Source: Tubulanus polymorphus
Taxonomy: Eukaryota > Nemertea > Palaeonemertea > Tubulaniformes > Tubulanidae
DNA length: 64,000 bases
NCBI RefSeq assembly: GCF_964204645.1
Contig: NC_134030.1
Span: 969,855 to 1,033,854 of the forward strand
Direction: 5' to 3'
The notes under the pieces were generated by a model. It made no database searches and had not been told where the DNA came from. It saw only the letters and a list, made by a program, of their open reading frames with translations. How positions within the stretch are numbered: position 1 is the stretch's first letter; every line of letters starts with the position of its first letter. Shown here one piece after another: positions 1-12,572 of the stretch. Position numbers and translations under genes: made by a program.

Positions 1-3000
1 TCCGATAGACGGAGTTTGTGGTGGCGGAGGAGACGCGACCGCGGCCGGCGTCTCAACGAAACAATCGGGCGATAACGGATCGGGGGTCGCCGTGCCGCTG
101 TCCGTACGTGAACTACGCGCTCGCCGCAGCAAGTTCGTTTTGTACGTCATGAATCGGCGTTTCTCTTGTATTTCACAACGTAGGTGGCGCTCCGCGAACT
201 CGATATCCGACAAATTCTCGATCTATAGAAAAATATAGAAGATATCGCGTTAAATTACAACCAGAGAAAAAAGGAATCAGGGCTTAGGCTTAAGACCAGT
301 CTAAGACCAACTTAGTTCTATAGCTAATCTAACAACTTAAGACCGATCTTAAGATTTAAGACCACTTTTGGACTTAAGTCTCGACTATGGAACCGGCCCC
401 AGGGTTCCAAAGTCCCTCAAGATATCCTCAGTGAGGGCTGTTTTTTTTAAGAGGTTCCTCGCACCAAAATTCAAATTCCCTGATTTTCTAGATGAGGGTC
501 AGTTATTTCTCCGATCTATAAGAAGAAACCTTTGGAACTAGCTATAAACCGTAATGCGGACTTGTTTTTGGATACTTACGTCCTCGGTTTCCTCGATGAG
601 TTTTTTGACGATTATTTGAGGCGTTGGTGGATTATGATTTTGAGGTTTCGGTTCGTCGTTATCAGACGTATGAACTGATTGTATCAGATTCACTTCGTCC
701 GATGACGGTTCATCGCGTGTCAAATCTCTCCATCTAGAAATATAAATCATATTCAAATGTTACAATTCATTCATCATTTTTACATGTTGCAGACCAGCTT
801 AGAGGCAAAAGTGAATCGAAGAAGTCGGTCGCAAGTTGATAATTTCTTTTTTAATTAGACCAGTCAAAGACCTGTATCATCTACCCAATCGCCAAATCCC
901 ATAATTCCCCAAATTTCTTAAAACTTCGATTTCAAATTTGCAATTCCACATAAGCTATTCCCAGAAATTCTACATTTTCCAAAACTCCTGGGCCCGGTTT
1001 TATAGTCTGGTATTAACTTTAACCTAGGGGCTTACTCTATTGAAATGCATCAAGTTGACCCCCGGGTTAAAATTGATGCCAGTCTATAAAACCGTGCCCA
1101 GAGTTTTACAGGATTTTGGTGAAATTTTAATTACAATCTTTTTTTAGCTTATTATCTATATTGTCACATCTGAATGTGGCTATTCTTCTGATATCTTAGG
1201 GTAAGATATCGATATATGTGATCATAGATTGATATAGCTGATTATAGATTATTTATATATCTGATCATAAATTATTTATATATCTGACCCTATAATATTG
1301 ATATATCTGATAGTAACATTATCACAATATCTGAAGACAGTAAAATGGTGAATAAAACATTGATTTAGTTAGATAGTGAAATATTTGAGATGACGATATC
1401 GATGTATCTAAATGAATTGATATACTGAGATTGATTTATGAAACTTACTTCGGCGTTACGATTTCTTTATATTCTAGTTTAGTAACTCTAGTTGCCGCGG
1501 CGATGCTGTACGGTATAACGATATTGTTGATGTCGTAATCGCTCTCTAGGCGGCGCTTACGCATTAAATCTTTCATTTCACGCAGCATTCCGTGCGGACA
1601 GCTCTGAGACATACCGCCGCCGCCACCAGGGGGCGGTGTATCTCGAGGACTGGTTAATGTAGAACTAGACGGTGTACGTTCACGGTCGAATCGGTTGTAA
1701 GGGAATGAGAGACTGCTTCGACGTTTCTTCAGAGCTATAAATATACAATCACAACTTCAGTAATTCATCAACTTCACACGTTAAATCTGACTGTCTCGAC
1801 CCTACACCCCTCTCAGTCGGACCCTGCGTCCCCCTCAGCCTGAACCCTTCTCAGCCTGGACCCAGAACCCCTCTCAGCCTAGACCCAGAACCCCTCTCAG
1901 CCTGGACCCAACAACCCTCTCAGCCTGAACCCCTCTCAGCCTGGACCCAACACATACGTACTCTCATCCCCCAACTCAGATATCTGATACTTCATCCCCA
2001 ATCTACACCATTTGTTGATCCTGGGCTCAGTCATGGCCCAAGTGCAAAATTGATCTTAGATTTTTAGACTAGTCTCAAGTTGTTTGATTGACAATCAATT
2101 TTGATTAAATATAACTTAGGTCTTAGATCTGTGTGGCCCCAGTCTGTTCAAGGATGCAGATTTTTGTACTCGAGTGGTTCCAGTTAGCTGATTGACACAG
2201 TCTCATTTCTGTAAGATGTTCAGAACGCAGTATATAATATCTACCTGCGAGACGCGCTGCACGTTTTTTGCGTATCTCAGATCGAGATAGTTGAGATTTC
2301 TCTATTTTAGGCGATGATAACGGTCGGCCGCGTTTCCTCACTTTCCCGTCTTTATTATACTTTGTTCTGTATTTATGAGTAAGTAATGACGCAGCTGATC
2401 TCGCCGATAGTTTACCCTTAGACGTCTGGTGGTTCTTCATTTTATCATTACCGTCCGGTAATTTGTGTTTCCTACAATTGTAAATCAGTTTAATTCTTGA
2501 TTCAGTTGCCGTCTCCGGATATCTCTGATTTTTCTACAACATGACAGTTATTTTGACATTAAAAAAATAACTATATTATTAAAATACAGTGGAACCTTAA
2601 ACTCTGTTCTTTATAACTGATAGTTTTCTATACTAGTGAAACCATGTTACCACAAACTCCTGGGCCCGATTCCATAGTCAAGACTTACGACCTAAAGTGG
2701 TCTTAAATCTTAAGACTGGTCTTAAGTTGTTAGATTGGCTATAGAACTAAGTTGGTTTTAGACTGGTCTTAAGTCTAAGCCCTCACTATGGAACCAGCCC
2801 CTGGAGTCCGATAGTTCATTACATTCAGTGGCAAGTTAATAAAGATGTCATATTTGGGATGAAATTTTAGTAGTGACTTGTGGATAAAAGTGATTCTCAA
2901 GGGAACTCGCTGAATCAAGTTGCCCTTTGCAAATGCAACATGTGAAATCTAAATGAATTTTCCAAATATTTCCCCGATGTTAGGAAAATTTCCCAAATAT

Positions 3001-6000
3001 TTCCAAACTGGGAATCATTGTTTCAAAATTCCCAAGATTTCCCCGAATTCCCTGTTCAGTGGGGGAACCATGTAATGAAGTTTTAAATTACCTGTATTTT
3101 CGTTTTGGACAGTTAATTTTGATAGCGGCGCCAGCCGCGGCTGATTTCGAGATGGAATTGTGTCGGTTTTGCCATTGACCAGTTTTCATCAATGATTCCA
3201 AGTGAACACGCAACGGAATATCTAAAAACAAATTTGTCGATTAATTATCATCAGCTCGAAGGAAACTTTTCAGATTCGGGTCATTCATTTATTACGTACA
3301 CATTAGGGGAGGGGGGAGGGGGGAGGGGTCAGTGCTATTACGTACTGCATTGCTTTATGTATATGAAAAAATGGCCGATTTTTAGTACAGAGAGAAGGGA
3401 GGGGGAGTTGAACAAGCTCTGCTCACTTAGGAAGACCATTTATTTATTACGTACGCATTAGGGGAGGGGGAGGGGTCAGTGCAATTGCGTACTGTAATGC
3501 TTAATGTATATCAAAAAATGGCCGATTTCAAATTCAAATTCTATGCGTACGTAATAAATGAATAATCCGAATTCCACTTTTCTCTTTGAATTAGCGTCGG
3601 GAGACAATGTTCTAATTCTGTGAAACAGGATTTCTGATGCCTGAACACATTTTATATTAATCCAAAATCTCTTGATTAATGAGAATTTAAGGAATCAAGT
3701 CACATGAAAAAACTTCAAACGTACCTTGAGGGAATGATAGCACACGATGGAAGGAATTATCAAGCAGCGAAACTTTCTCCGCGATCGACATTGTTTCTGT
3801 ATCCATAGCGACGGTATTATTATAACGTCCGCCGCACATGACGCACGGTGCCGACAGCGGCGGGTAACAATGACATTTCACCGTTGACAACCGCGCCGAT
3901 TTCACGTTCATCTCGTGTAAACCGAACGTCCGCAATAATTTACGTTTGCGATAATTAGAAATCGGACGACATCTAGCTGCCTGTTGCCACGACGACGATG
4001 AATCCATTGTTGTCTGTTCGGGATGAGTCGTAACCAGTCCGTTAACCTGATGATGATGATGGGAGTGGTTACTGATTTTCGGACTATTTACAGGTGTCAG
4101 TAACGCCGGTAACGAATGGATCTGTTTCGACTGGTTATCTATATTGTTTAATATCGTTGCTAGGTGACACGGAGATGAGTCGGTCGGGTCGGTCTCCGTG
4201 CCCGCTGCTCTACCGGTCAGCGAGGTCAGTATCTGCGACGCCGACGGCCGCACCTGGTCCCCTAGCGTTATTGCGCCTTTAGAACTGCGGATATGTCGGT
4301 ATATATCGGTTTGTTGACGAATAAGATATTCGAGATCGGATACTTGCGCTTGTAACCAAGTCCAACGAGCAGCGACGCTCGATCTCTGCTGTTCCCATTT
4401 ATATTCAGCTCTATTAGACCTAAATTATAAAACAAATCACTCAAATACAATATCAAATACAGTAAACTTAGTTGGGACTGCTGTAAATATTTCACCGAGT
4501 TGAGAATCAGGGAACTCGGTAGCGTTTTGGGACTGCTGGAAATATTTCACCGAGTTGACAATGAGGGAACTAGATAGATTTAACTCAAATTCAAACACGC
4601 CAACACTTCGGTCTTCTGCATCAGATTTAATAACTGACAGTATTGTTGTCGTAGTTATCGTACCCTTCCCGGAAGGCATCGTGTTACGAATTAATATCAT
4701 AACGAACTAATTAATTAAACATCCTTTCATTGTGATGCATTCATATATACAGCACAGTCACTCAGTCAGAACAGGCTGTATGACGAATACTGAATGTCGA
4801 GTATATAGTCAACTATTGATTGAACTTTATTCATATATAACACTGTACACTGTACGTGATCAACTGTTCTACTTTCAATACTGAGTGATATATGTCTGAA
4901 AACTAGATTTCATTAATATACGTATTATAGCAATAAAGGCTCCTGGGGGGGGGGGGGGAAGGGGGGTTTGTATTAAATAACTTATTCAATTTATTCCGCT
5001 TATATTTCAAACGCAAAATCGTAAATTCTGGTCTAAATATGGAAACTATTTCATTGTCAAAACAATAAAGGCATAAAATGGGACATAGTCGTAAAATATA
5101 AATATTTAAAATATTTTCCAACCCTGCACTACTTGTGGTTCCCCCCTCGCGCATAAGGAGACAGTTAACTGCGTTATTCGTAAGGCTTCGCAGATGTTAC
5201 GATCAATAATCTAGGAACGCAGTATAATTCATTACGATCAACTGTTCAATATCGTCAAACAGTTGCGAAAAGACCCCAGCGATGTTTTTTAAGGGGGTAT
5301 TTTAAGGGGGACTTACTCGACCCGTTTCTCAACCCAACTCGAATCGCACACTAACAGACAGCAGTGTTCTAGAACAGTCTGATGTTATATAAGTACAATG
5401 ATATTCTAATGACCTTCAGCATTAGTACGCTAAGTATTGCGAGTGAATAGTAATACACTGTATAGTACAAACTCTAATAGTGCAGCTGGAACTGTCTCAA
5501 TTCTTATCTGCTACTAATTCCATTCACTACAAGGCCTTTCTAACAGTAACTGTGGCTCCTTGAGGTCATTTATCAAGTAGGCTACACACTTAAGCAGATG
5601 GTTGGTTCCATAGTCGAGACTTACGTCCAAAAGTGGTCTTAAATCTTAAGACTGGTCTTAAGCTGTAAGATCAGCTATAGAACTCAGATAGTCTTAGACT
5701 GGTCTTAAGTCTAAGCCATGACTATGGAACCGGCCACTGTTGCTTAGTCATGGCTTAGACTTAAGACCAGTCAAAGACCAACTTAGTTCTATAGCCAATC
5801 TAACAAGTTAAGACTGATCTTAAGATTTAAGACCACTTTTGGACATAAGTCACGACTGTGCAACTGACCGATGAGGATTAAGTATAAACTAACCTATGAA
5901 GGGGGGAGGGGTGAAAATTGGCCACTTTTGACAAGAAAAGGTTTCAAGGTGCAAGAAAGACAATGAGTGCGACGCCCCCTATTAACACACGCTGATACTT

Positions 6001-7231
6001 ACAACGAGCGATATTTCAACTGTTCGTTTTCAGCCGTGAATCTGGAGGGGATTTCCCCACTGGCGGCGGCCATGACGGGTGAATCATTGATTGAATCCTC
6101 GTCACAACTCTCTCCGCCTGAACTACTCTCGGTCGCGTCCGAATCAAATCTCGTCTCTACGCATGAGATTTTACGTTCCAGATGAAACGCTTTACGATCG
6201 ATCTCCGTACGAGTCGCCGCGTCCAGATGGATAACACTATTAGGCGGCGTCGACGGACCGGTACCGGCGAGACGTTGTTTTAAAGAGATCGCGCGGACTG
6301 CGGCAGAATTCGTCGTACGGACCGCGGCGGGCGTAGAAGTCTGTAGTTTACGAACTAAATTCACGAGCGAAGCAGTCGACATGTTTTTAATATCGTCGCT
6401 ATGCAACAATTCCGCTTTCAGCTCCGGTAAACGCTCGTTGTTGATAGATGTCGCCACCGTCGTTTCTAAGTTTCTCATTTGATCGTGAACGAACGCAGTC
6501 ATCTGATTGGTCGAATGATCGTGAACGCGACACGCTTGTAACCGGCGTAAACGTCTCAGTAAATATTGCGATCGTTTTTCCTGTTGTTTCTGACGTCGCG
6601 TCACTTCGCCTAAACGATCCTCCTGCGGCGAGCGAGGACGAGACGCCGGCGGAGGTATACGCACCGCGCGTACGCCCGAACGCTCGGTATCCACGGTAAC
6701 GCGAGAACCGCCGGCGACGTCGTCGTCGGCCGCGGCGGGAATCGAACCGGAATCGCATGGATTACGATTCGAACCGTCCGATTCACTTTCCTCGTCGTCG
6801 AGTCCCGTCGTCTGTTCGAGGTTGACGACCATTTTGTTTTCCGTATCGTGATTCGCTTCCGTTTTTTCTTCCGGCAATTTTGACGTTTGGTTTCGATGTT
6901 GATTCATACTATCGGCGTACTCACCAGGGGGCGTTGTTTGTTCGTCACCGGCGACGACCACAGCGTCCGGGAATTTCCGCACCGATTCAATATTCAACAG
7001 CGACAGCGGAGATTTCAACAATTGACCCGCGTGGTCGCTATGACGATGATGTAAAAATCCGTTGTTACGCGATAAAGAAAGTAATGTAGTTTTTGACAGC
7101 GTGCAGAGCTTTTGCATCGGAAAACACGATGTCAGCGAACGATCGTCTAGCTCACCGGTCGACTGCGCCGGGGTCGACTGAGCTGCGATCCTCTGAGAAT
7201 GAGTAGCGGCCTCCGTAAGTGCTGGAGCCAT
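1..7231 (-). CDS. KANSL1: KANSL1, KAT8 regulatory NSL complex subunit 1 (3' end beyond window)
   Basis: Scaffold of the nuclear NSL complex, which carries the MOF/KAT8 acetyltransferase to promoters. Coding exons in transcript order: 7231-6003, 4419-3725, 3221-3092, 2471-2245, 1734-1449, 733-580 and 222-1 (open at the edge). All junctions are GT/AG and phases agree, giving 981 residues so far; human KANSL1 is about 1105. I start at 7231 rather than the upstream in-frame ATG at 7273 because MAPALTEAA matches the vertebrate N-terminus. Family landmarks: an Arg/Gln-rich helix around [10 protein letters not shown], the acidic block [14 protein letters not shown] (about 383-396), the [20 protein letters not shown] segment (about 428-447), a CVMCGG cysteine pair, and the PEHE region beginning YDINNIVIP (about 827), which in this family recruits the acetyltransferase. 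The PEHE region continues with KWRDL and IENLSD in the last two exons. Confidence is high for identity, slightly lower for the exact N-terminus. Confidence 0.93.
279..403. mobile_element. Palindromic element, CTTAAG family, copy 1
   Basis: About 125-bp self-complementary unit. The right end GACTATGGAACCGGCC is intact and the left end is truncated. The interior alternates GACCAGTCTAAGACC and TTAAGACC motifs around CTTAAG. It lies in a KANSL1 intron and has the form of a foldback MITE. Confidence 0.7.
989..1101. mobile_element. Palindromic element, second family
   Basis: Inverted ends GGGCCCGGTTTTATAGTCTG and CAGTCTATAAAACCGTGCCC about 110 bp apart. The interior contains CCCCCGGGTTAAA. A partial relative lies at about 62152-62213. 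Confidence 0.65.
1795..1965. repeat. Degenerate tandem repeat (CTCAGCCTGGACCCAG)
   Basis: Roughly eight imperfect copies of a 16-30 bp pyrimidine-rich unit in a KANSL1 intron. Confidence 0.65.
2661..2806. mobile_element. Palindromic element, CTTAAG family, copy 2
   Basis: Both terminal inverted repeats are present (GATTCCATAGTC... and ...CACTATGGAACC), with GGTCTTAAATCTTAAGACTG in the centre. It lies in a KANSL1 intron. Confidence 0.75.
3283..3570. mobile_element. Palindromic element with ATTTATTACGTAC ends
   Basis: The ends TTCATTTATTACGTAC and GTACGTAATAAATGAAT are inverted about 290 bp apart, with an internal copy and G-rich GGGGAGGGG patches. It is a MITE-like unit beside a KANSL1 exon. 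Confidence 0.6.
4455..4575. repeat. Two-copy duplication next to a KANSL1 exon
   Basis: A unit of about 61 bp containing GGGACTGCTG and AATATTTCACCGAGTTGA occurs twice just upstream (transcript sense) of the 4419 acceptor. Confidence 0.6.
5601..5736. mobile_element. Palindromic element, CTTAAG family, copy 3
   Basis: Full unit with GGTTCCATAGTC and GACTATGGAACCGGCC ends. It is followed almost at once by copy 4 in the opposite orientation. Confidence 0.75.
5743..5868. mobile_element. Palindromic element, CTTAAG family, copy 4
   Basis: Reverse-orientation neighbour of copy 3 in the first KANSL1 coding intron. The ends are more decayed (GACTGTGCAACTGACC). Confidence 0.7.
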
Positions 7232-7273
7232 ATTGGCCCGACAACATAGCCTCAATGGCAAAGGAGTGTACAT
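5999..7273 (-). CDS. KANSL1: KANSL1 first coding exon
   Basis: Large 5' coding exon, with its donor at 6003/6002 (GTAAGT). Translation runs open from 7273, but the conserved Met is at 7231. The exon encodes a low-complexity Ser/Thr/Arg-rich N-terminal half, the basic helical segment, and the FDSD...SSSGGES acidic motif of the family just before the donor. Two of its CCACCAGGGGGC-like strings are discussed under findings. No 5' UTR exon could be fixed; the sequence upstream of 7273 has no clear promoter element. Confidence 0.85.
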   Translation of the reverse strand: MYTPLPLRLCCRANMAPALTEAATHSQRIAAQSTPAQSTGELDDRSLTSCFPMQKLCTLSKTTLLSLSRNNGFLHHRHSDHAGQLLKSPLSLLNIESVRKFPDAVVVAGDEQTTPPGEYADSMNQHRNQTSKLPEEKTEANHDTENKMVVNLEQTTGLDDEESESDGSNRNPCDSGSIPAAADDDVAGGSRVTVDTERSGVRAVRIPPPASRPRSPQEDRLGEVTRRQKQQEKRSQYLLRRLRRLQACRVHDHSTNQMTAFVHDQMRNLETTVATSINNERLPELKAELLHSDDIKNMSTASLVNLVRKLQTSTPAAVRTTNSAAVRAISLKQRLAGTGPSTPPNSVIHLDAATRTEIDRKAFHLERKISCVETRFDSDATESSSGGESCDEDSINDSPVMAAASGEIPSRFTAENEQLKYRSL

Positions 7274-10200
7274 AAATTCTGTGTTTCACAAATTTTGATC
7301 GTTGAGAACATTATAACTCGATCCTGTTCGGGGTTGAGCCCTGCAGGTGCTGCTGGCTCACTGCCCAAAACTCTTCTCACCGCTGTCCGATCAAACTGTC
7401 TGAAAATCCAATAATTACACATCAATCAACTATTCAAGACTTAAAGCGACAAACTGTTAATTAGGGTGTTGTTAATTGGTCATAATTAGACTCGGGGTCG
7501 GGTTTAATTGTAAAGGGTCACAGGTCAAAATCGTCAAAACAAATCGTTGTTTTACACAACACAACAGCGTTTACACTTCAACTATAACACGTGATTCTTT
7601 CTGTGATGAATCGGAATGAACTTTTAACCGATCTTACAGTTTATAAAACGACCATACATCATAACAACCCTAGTTAAATATAGATCGGGTCCGTACCGGC
7701 GAAATACACCCTTCAGATAACCCGGACAGAGTTCGACAGTCGGAGAAATACGCCCCATAAATGAAATACACCGACTCGATACACATACAACATGAGCTCA
7801 TCATTAATACCACGTGATTACAGACTGAGAGAGGCCACGTCTAGACTATGAATACAGTCAACATTTCAAACGCATATTTACCCCTTTATTCTCGAAGCAA
7901 AGCGCCCGAAATTGTAGCGTCGCAAACTTCACGAATAGCGATCGCCCTTGCTTTAGGTTTTAGATCCATCGGTGGGCTAATAATCCGTAAATATAGCGCT
8001 GAAACGGCAGTCAAATCGACGGCGTCATTTCTGACACAAACACATAGAATTGCGTCAATACTCGATATCCCCCTCTACGAACTATTGCCTGATTGGTCGA
8101 ACGCGCTCGGCTTCTAGTCGATCAGTTCAGCGGACACCGCCCCGCTCGAATTCCAGGTTATTCCTACGCGATTAAGCATTAAACCATCGACAGATTTCGC
8201 AGAAATCGGGATCTTATTAACGACGTTTAAAACCTTGTTTTATGAAAATGTAATTGTGACTTTTGCCCGCGGCGATTCACGAACGCGGACGCTTCGATTG
8301 ATCAATGCGAGGAGGGAGGGTACTCGCTCATCGAATGCGTCGAACTAATTCGTCGGCTTATAATTATGACAGTATATGTAACATATTTCCTCTTTGTTAA
8401 ATATTTCCCAAAGGACGATTAACCGTTTTTGTTCTCGTAGATATTCAAATTCACCTGTTGGTGCGGACATATATTCAAAATTCTCAATAATTGGTGAAAA
8501 TATGACAAAGAAAATGAAATTGATAAAATCTTTCGATATTAAAATTATAATAGTTTTATAAATAATCTTGGAAATTCTTATTTCATCATTTCGTTTGAAT
8601 CTAAAATGATGAAATGATTCAGATGAAAAAAAACTAAAAGAAAAACTATCGACAATATCTTCGACCACGCCCAGTGTCGCGCGCACCGAGCCTTGGAGAC
8701 GGTGGATTCAAATTAATTAAAACGGCGTGAATTTCCGTTATTTGTGGTGATGATCGAACAGCTATAGCCTAGATACCACTTAGATTTGACTCAGAGTTAA
8801 AATCAGTAGATAACTTTAGCGGGAATCTGGCATTTCATTTTCAACTGGGATTCGCGCACTTCAGCGAGGAGAATAACAAAACTCAAAGACTAAATAGCCT
8901 TCCAGAACCGTCATTTGAATTTAGGGGGGGGGGGGGCAAAGAAATAACAACGATATTTGCAAAAGGGCGCTTAATTTTCCAACATTTGTACGCCCTGTTT
9001 CAAAAAATCAATTATTAAGATGTCTCATCAAGCTTGCAGCTAGTAGATTTTTTCAAGACAATTTAGAAGGTTGCTGAATTATTGGAAAGCATTTCGCTCG
9101 AGTACCTACACCTAATCACGGACGTTTAAACCACATTGTCCATGACCTGATGAGTAGTGAAAGCTGCGTACTTCGAATAAATTAAGTTAACCTTACAATC
9201 TATAAGCTTCACGTGTTTAAGCCAGTGAAAGTTTAAGGATAGACCCACTGCGCGCCTGTAGGGCCGGATTATAAATCTATCACAATAGCGTTAAATCGAT
9301 GTATTTATTTCTAGTTTAGATAGTATTGTTTTTCTAAGGTAATTTTCGGTAATTGGTCGAAACACGCGAAAACCTATATAGCGGATTTCAGTGTGAGAGA
9401 GTATGTACACAGAACCAGTACTAGCCCTGAGAGTTGATCATACCTATATATGTGTGCCTTATCGTCGTATTTAGATGGGAATTCATGATGTCTGGCTACT
9501 AAATGGTAAGGATATACATATTGAATGTGTCTTTTTGCATTGGCTAAATCGTTAATGTAATGTAAAATTCCACAATTGTTGAAAGACTAAAATGTTTATT
9601 TAAACATACCAGAAATATTTCGGGTGGTTCATCAACGATCTTCTTTCGTAGACTTTTTAGACCGAAGAATGGGCCCGAGAAGGGTTGAGGTATTTTTTAG
9701 TATTTCTAGATAGATTTTTTTTCGACAGTGTTTCAATAATTTACAAAGTAATTCTTTCATCGCGGTGGATATTGTGATTTATTGATAAATCATGAATTGT
9801 TCGGAAATTCTCTGAACACTTGAAATGTAACAACGGCGGCCTCGATCGCGAAGCGAAGCGCAAACATTTACCAAAACTTCGGCAAATATAAACATTAAAT
9901 CGAGGAATAGTATACTAAAATCAACACCACGAAATTGTATAATCTCTGAAACCCCTAAGTTATCTATGTCGGTACGTGTCCACACTACAGCCCGAGTGTC
10001 CACACTACAGCCCGAGTGTCCACACTACAGCCCGAGTGTCATACCAGCTGAAATTCTGAAATGTAAAAGGATTAAATACTTTCTGACGACAGACGCCAAT
10101 CAGGTAAAACAGTTTCATCTCAGAAAATATCATAAACGTGAATCGAATTATTCAATGATCCTGAATAAGGGATTGTCCCTAATTATTTATTTGATTGGTA

Positions 10201-10899
10201 GATTTCGGTTGATTTTTGTTTTGATTCGGTGTCCCTTACAAACCAACCACACCTGCAGGGAGCGAAACAGGGCTGGTTTGATTTTGAAATCGGAAATCGA
10301 AGTATATATTGTCGGTGGTCGAAATTACAGATTTTTTTGTTTAAATCAAATTATTTCCATTAAACTTATATGACCAATCCCTCTCCGTCTGCCGGGGAGC
10401 ATGTTCAATGCAGGCAGGGAGGGAGGCTCCGTGTGCCAGGAGGGAGGCTCCGTGTGCCAGGAGGGAGGCTTTCTCAGACTGGGAAATATCTTTATCAACG
10501 CCGCACTTAATCAACGCATGTCGCGACTCGCAACTCATGTATTTGAAGTGTGTGTTTAATCTTATCTGTTAACATGTGCCACGTCGGGTCATTGGACCAA
10601 TTGCACAGATAGTGTCGGGGGGGGGGGGGGGGTGACAATATCTGGTGGTGGTTATTGAGTGATCGGTGTCTTCGGTATTTGTCGAAACGTCGAATAAATC
10701 ATTAACAAATGTTTCAGACTCTTAATCTATTTAATTGTCGGATTCTATCGAATCTGCTACAAGGAAGGACTCGGAGTGTTTCATTACTGGTTATTTAGCA
10801 AAATAATTTTATTCATCTCGGGTGGGGGGGGGGGGCTGATTTTCGAATTATGCGCCCAAAAAATTCCATATGCAATATCGGTGCCTTTTATCTTCGCAG
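7274..10899. other. Spacer between divergent KANSL1 and dixin
   Basis: About 3.6 kb separating the KANSL1 start (-) from the first dixin-type exon (+), so both promoters should lie here. I see no TATA box that I would defend. It holds short G runs (about 8926-8937 and 10618-10632), a 20-bp unit repeated three times at about 9975-10040, a 21-bp G-rich unit repeated at about 10410-10475, and AT-rich unique sequence. Small open frames such as 7848-8117 have no family resemblance and no splice context. Confidence 0.6.
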
Positions 10900-11706
10900 A
10901 TGGATGGCTACCCGATGAGTTGTTTGATGGATCTGTGCTTCATGCAACAACAAACTAGAAATATGTTTCATCAGTCGTATTCGAATCCGGATTTAGGGAA
11001 CGAAAGCACGCTTACGCCACCTATATCGCTAGATGAACGACCCGGCGCAGACGGCTGGGATAGTGACGATTCCGATGTCACGAAGGTCAAACTGGAATCG
11101 AATACGCCGTCCTATACGCGAGCGGCGCGGGCTGTAGAGGCCTTCTTACAACTGTGGCCCCCAGCAGCGCCGACACCGGTCTCCAGATCGCATAGCGCTC
11201 ACGCAATCCAGTCCCGTGACTGTCAGCCATTGCTACTGAATCCCAGACCACACAGTAGCGGTAACCTCAATCCACGGGCATCGGGCAGGTATACCGTCAC
11301 AGGACCTGCTCAGCAAATTACAGAACAATTCTTATGTAAACAATCCAGCCTCCCGTGGCAGAATGGCAGCGCCGCTGCCGAAGATCTGGATCGTACCACC
11401 GAGCAGAGACGGAGCGCGTTCGTGCGGGTCCCAGCGCGTAGCCGGCGAAACGATAAACCCAGCAGCAGCGGCAACGCCACGCGCGGCCCAACCTCGGGCC
11501 CAGCCCAACGCAACAAGGGGAACCCGCTCACCACCTTCGAAGCCGGTCCTGGTAAACAGGGGCTTCCTAGGGTAATGATAACGGCGCCTGTCGCTGCTGG
11601 CGAGGATAGCGGTAAAACCGGCGCGGTGAAATCAGCACCGACAGTGAGAAAACCGTTCGTCACGCCGAGTGAAGACGCAAATATTAGTGAAGATTCAGAA
11701 CATCAG
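10900..11706 (+). CDS. DIXDC1: Candidate alternative first coding exon of dixin (long form)
   Basis: 269 in-frame codons. A good acceptor (pyrimidines then CAG at 10897-10899) lies directly before ATG GAT GGC, and a donor CAG/GTATAA at 11707, ending in phase 0 with ...SEHQ. The only compatible downstream acceptor I found is at 17557, where the dixin CH exon begins QQLQAYVAW, also phase 0. The product would be a Ser/Pro/Arg/Gly-rich, probably disordered N-terminal extension with no recognised domain. It is GC-richer than its surroundings, as coding exons here are. It could instead be an exon of a separate unrecognised gene; the open frame and splice sites are seen, the link to dixin is inferred. 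A spliced product would be about 945 residues. Confidence 0.6.
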
Positions 11707-12560
11707 GTATAATTCATTTTTATTTCTGCACCTTCCTCGACTCTTTATCACTGCTGCTTAGCTATAAGCAGTGGCACAAGGCCCTATTAACTTTTGCCCG
11801 TGCCTTGTGCCGGACCCGTGATTCAAGCATTAAATAATCTTATTTTTATGAGGCTGCAGTGAGTTTGCCGTGTACCTCATGTCAGCAATTCACAGAATAA
11901 ATTATTACCTGCACAGCCTGAGATGTGCAGCCTTTGATGAATTCCATATATGAAATTCTCTCATTTTTTAAAGAATAGTTAATCGTCGGATTCCGGCCCG
12001 CTAACTTCCGTCATTTCAGTCATTTACAATTCAATAGTTTTTCGCTTTAAGATTTATCTTGCTAAACATGGCGTAACACTATCTAACGCTTTACATCCGC
12101 ATTGCCGAGAATCCTCGCTCTTGAACGGATACTCGAGCACGCATAATACAACCGTTAGACACTAGGCGCCGTATTGAGCACTCTGACGCTAATACTTACT
12201 TGAACACAAACCTCTTGACGAAATATCAGCTTCATAGGTGGCGCTCCTAACGCGGAAGTAAATCTAGCTGTCAAAATTAATTTTTTCTCGCTTAAAAAAT
12301 GTTTTCGCCGTAAAAACCCTCGTGGTTTGAGAGTTGGATTATAAAAAGTTCTTCGGAGGAGATACGTTTACAACTGTTTAAGTGTTCAGGCGTTTGGTCT
12401 GACCACCAAAAATATCAAAGATTCTATTTGAGAATAAAAAAAGAATCGATTTGAATCGTCGACTTCATCTCTGATCCACTCTTGACTGAGTCTCCGTGTG
12501 CGTGTTTGTCAGTTTGTGTGGATCCTACAGTCACACTGATCTCAATAATACTTTAAACTA

Positions 12561-12572
12561 ATGGATGTGCAG
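12561..12572 (+). CDS. DIXDC1: Candidate short first coding exon of dixin (MDVQ)
   Basis: A four-codon start, ATG GAT GTG CAG, followed at once by a GTAGGA donor. Phase 0 fits the acceptor at 17556, giving [13 protein letters not shown]. Vertebrate dixin long forms likewise carry only a short leader before the same QQLQAYVAW motif. The evidence is position, phase and that parallel; with so few codons it is not conclusive. Confidence 0.5.

Noticed and set aside
7848-8117. 89-residue frame between KANSL1 and dixin
   Set aside because: No recognisable family, no splice context; length is within chance.
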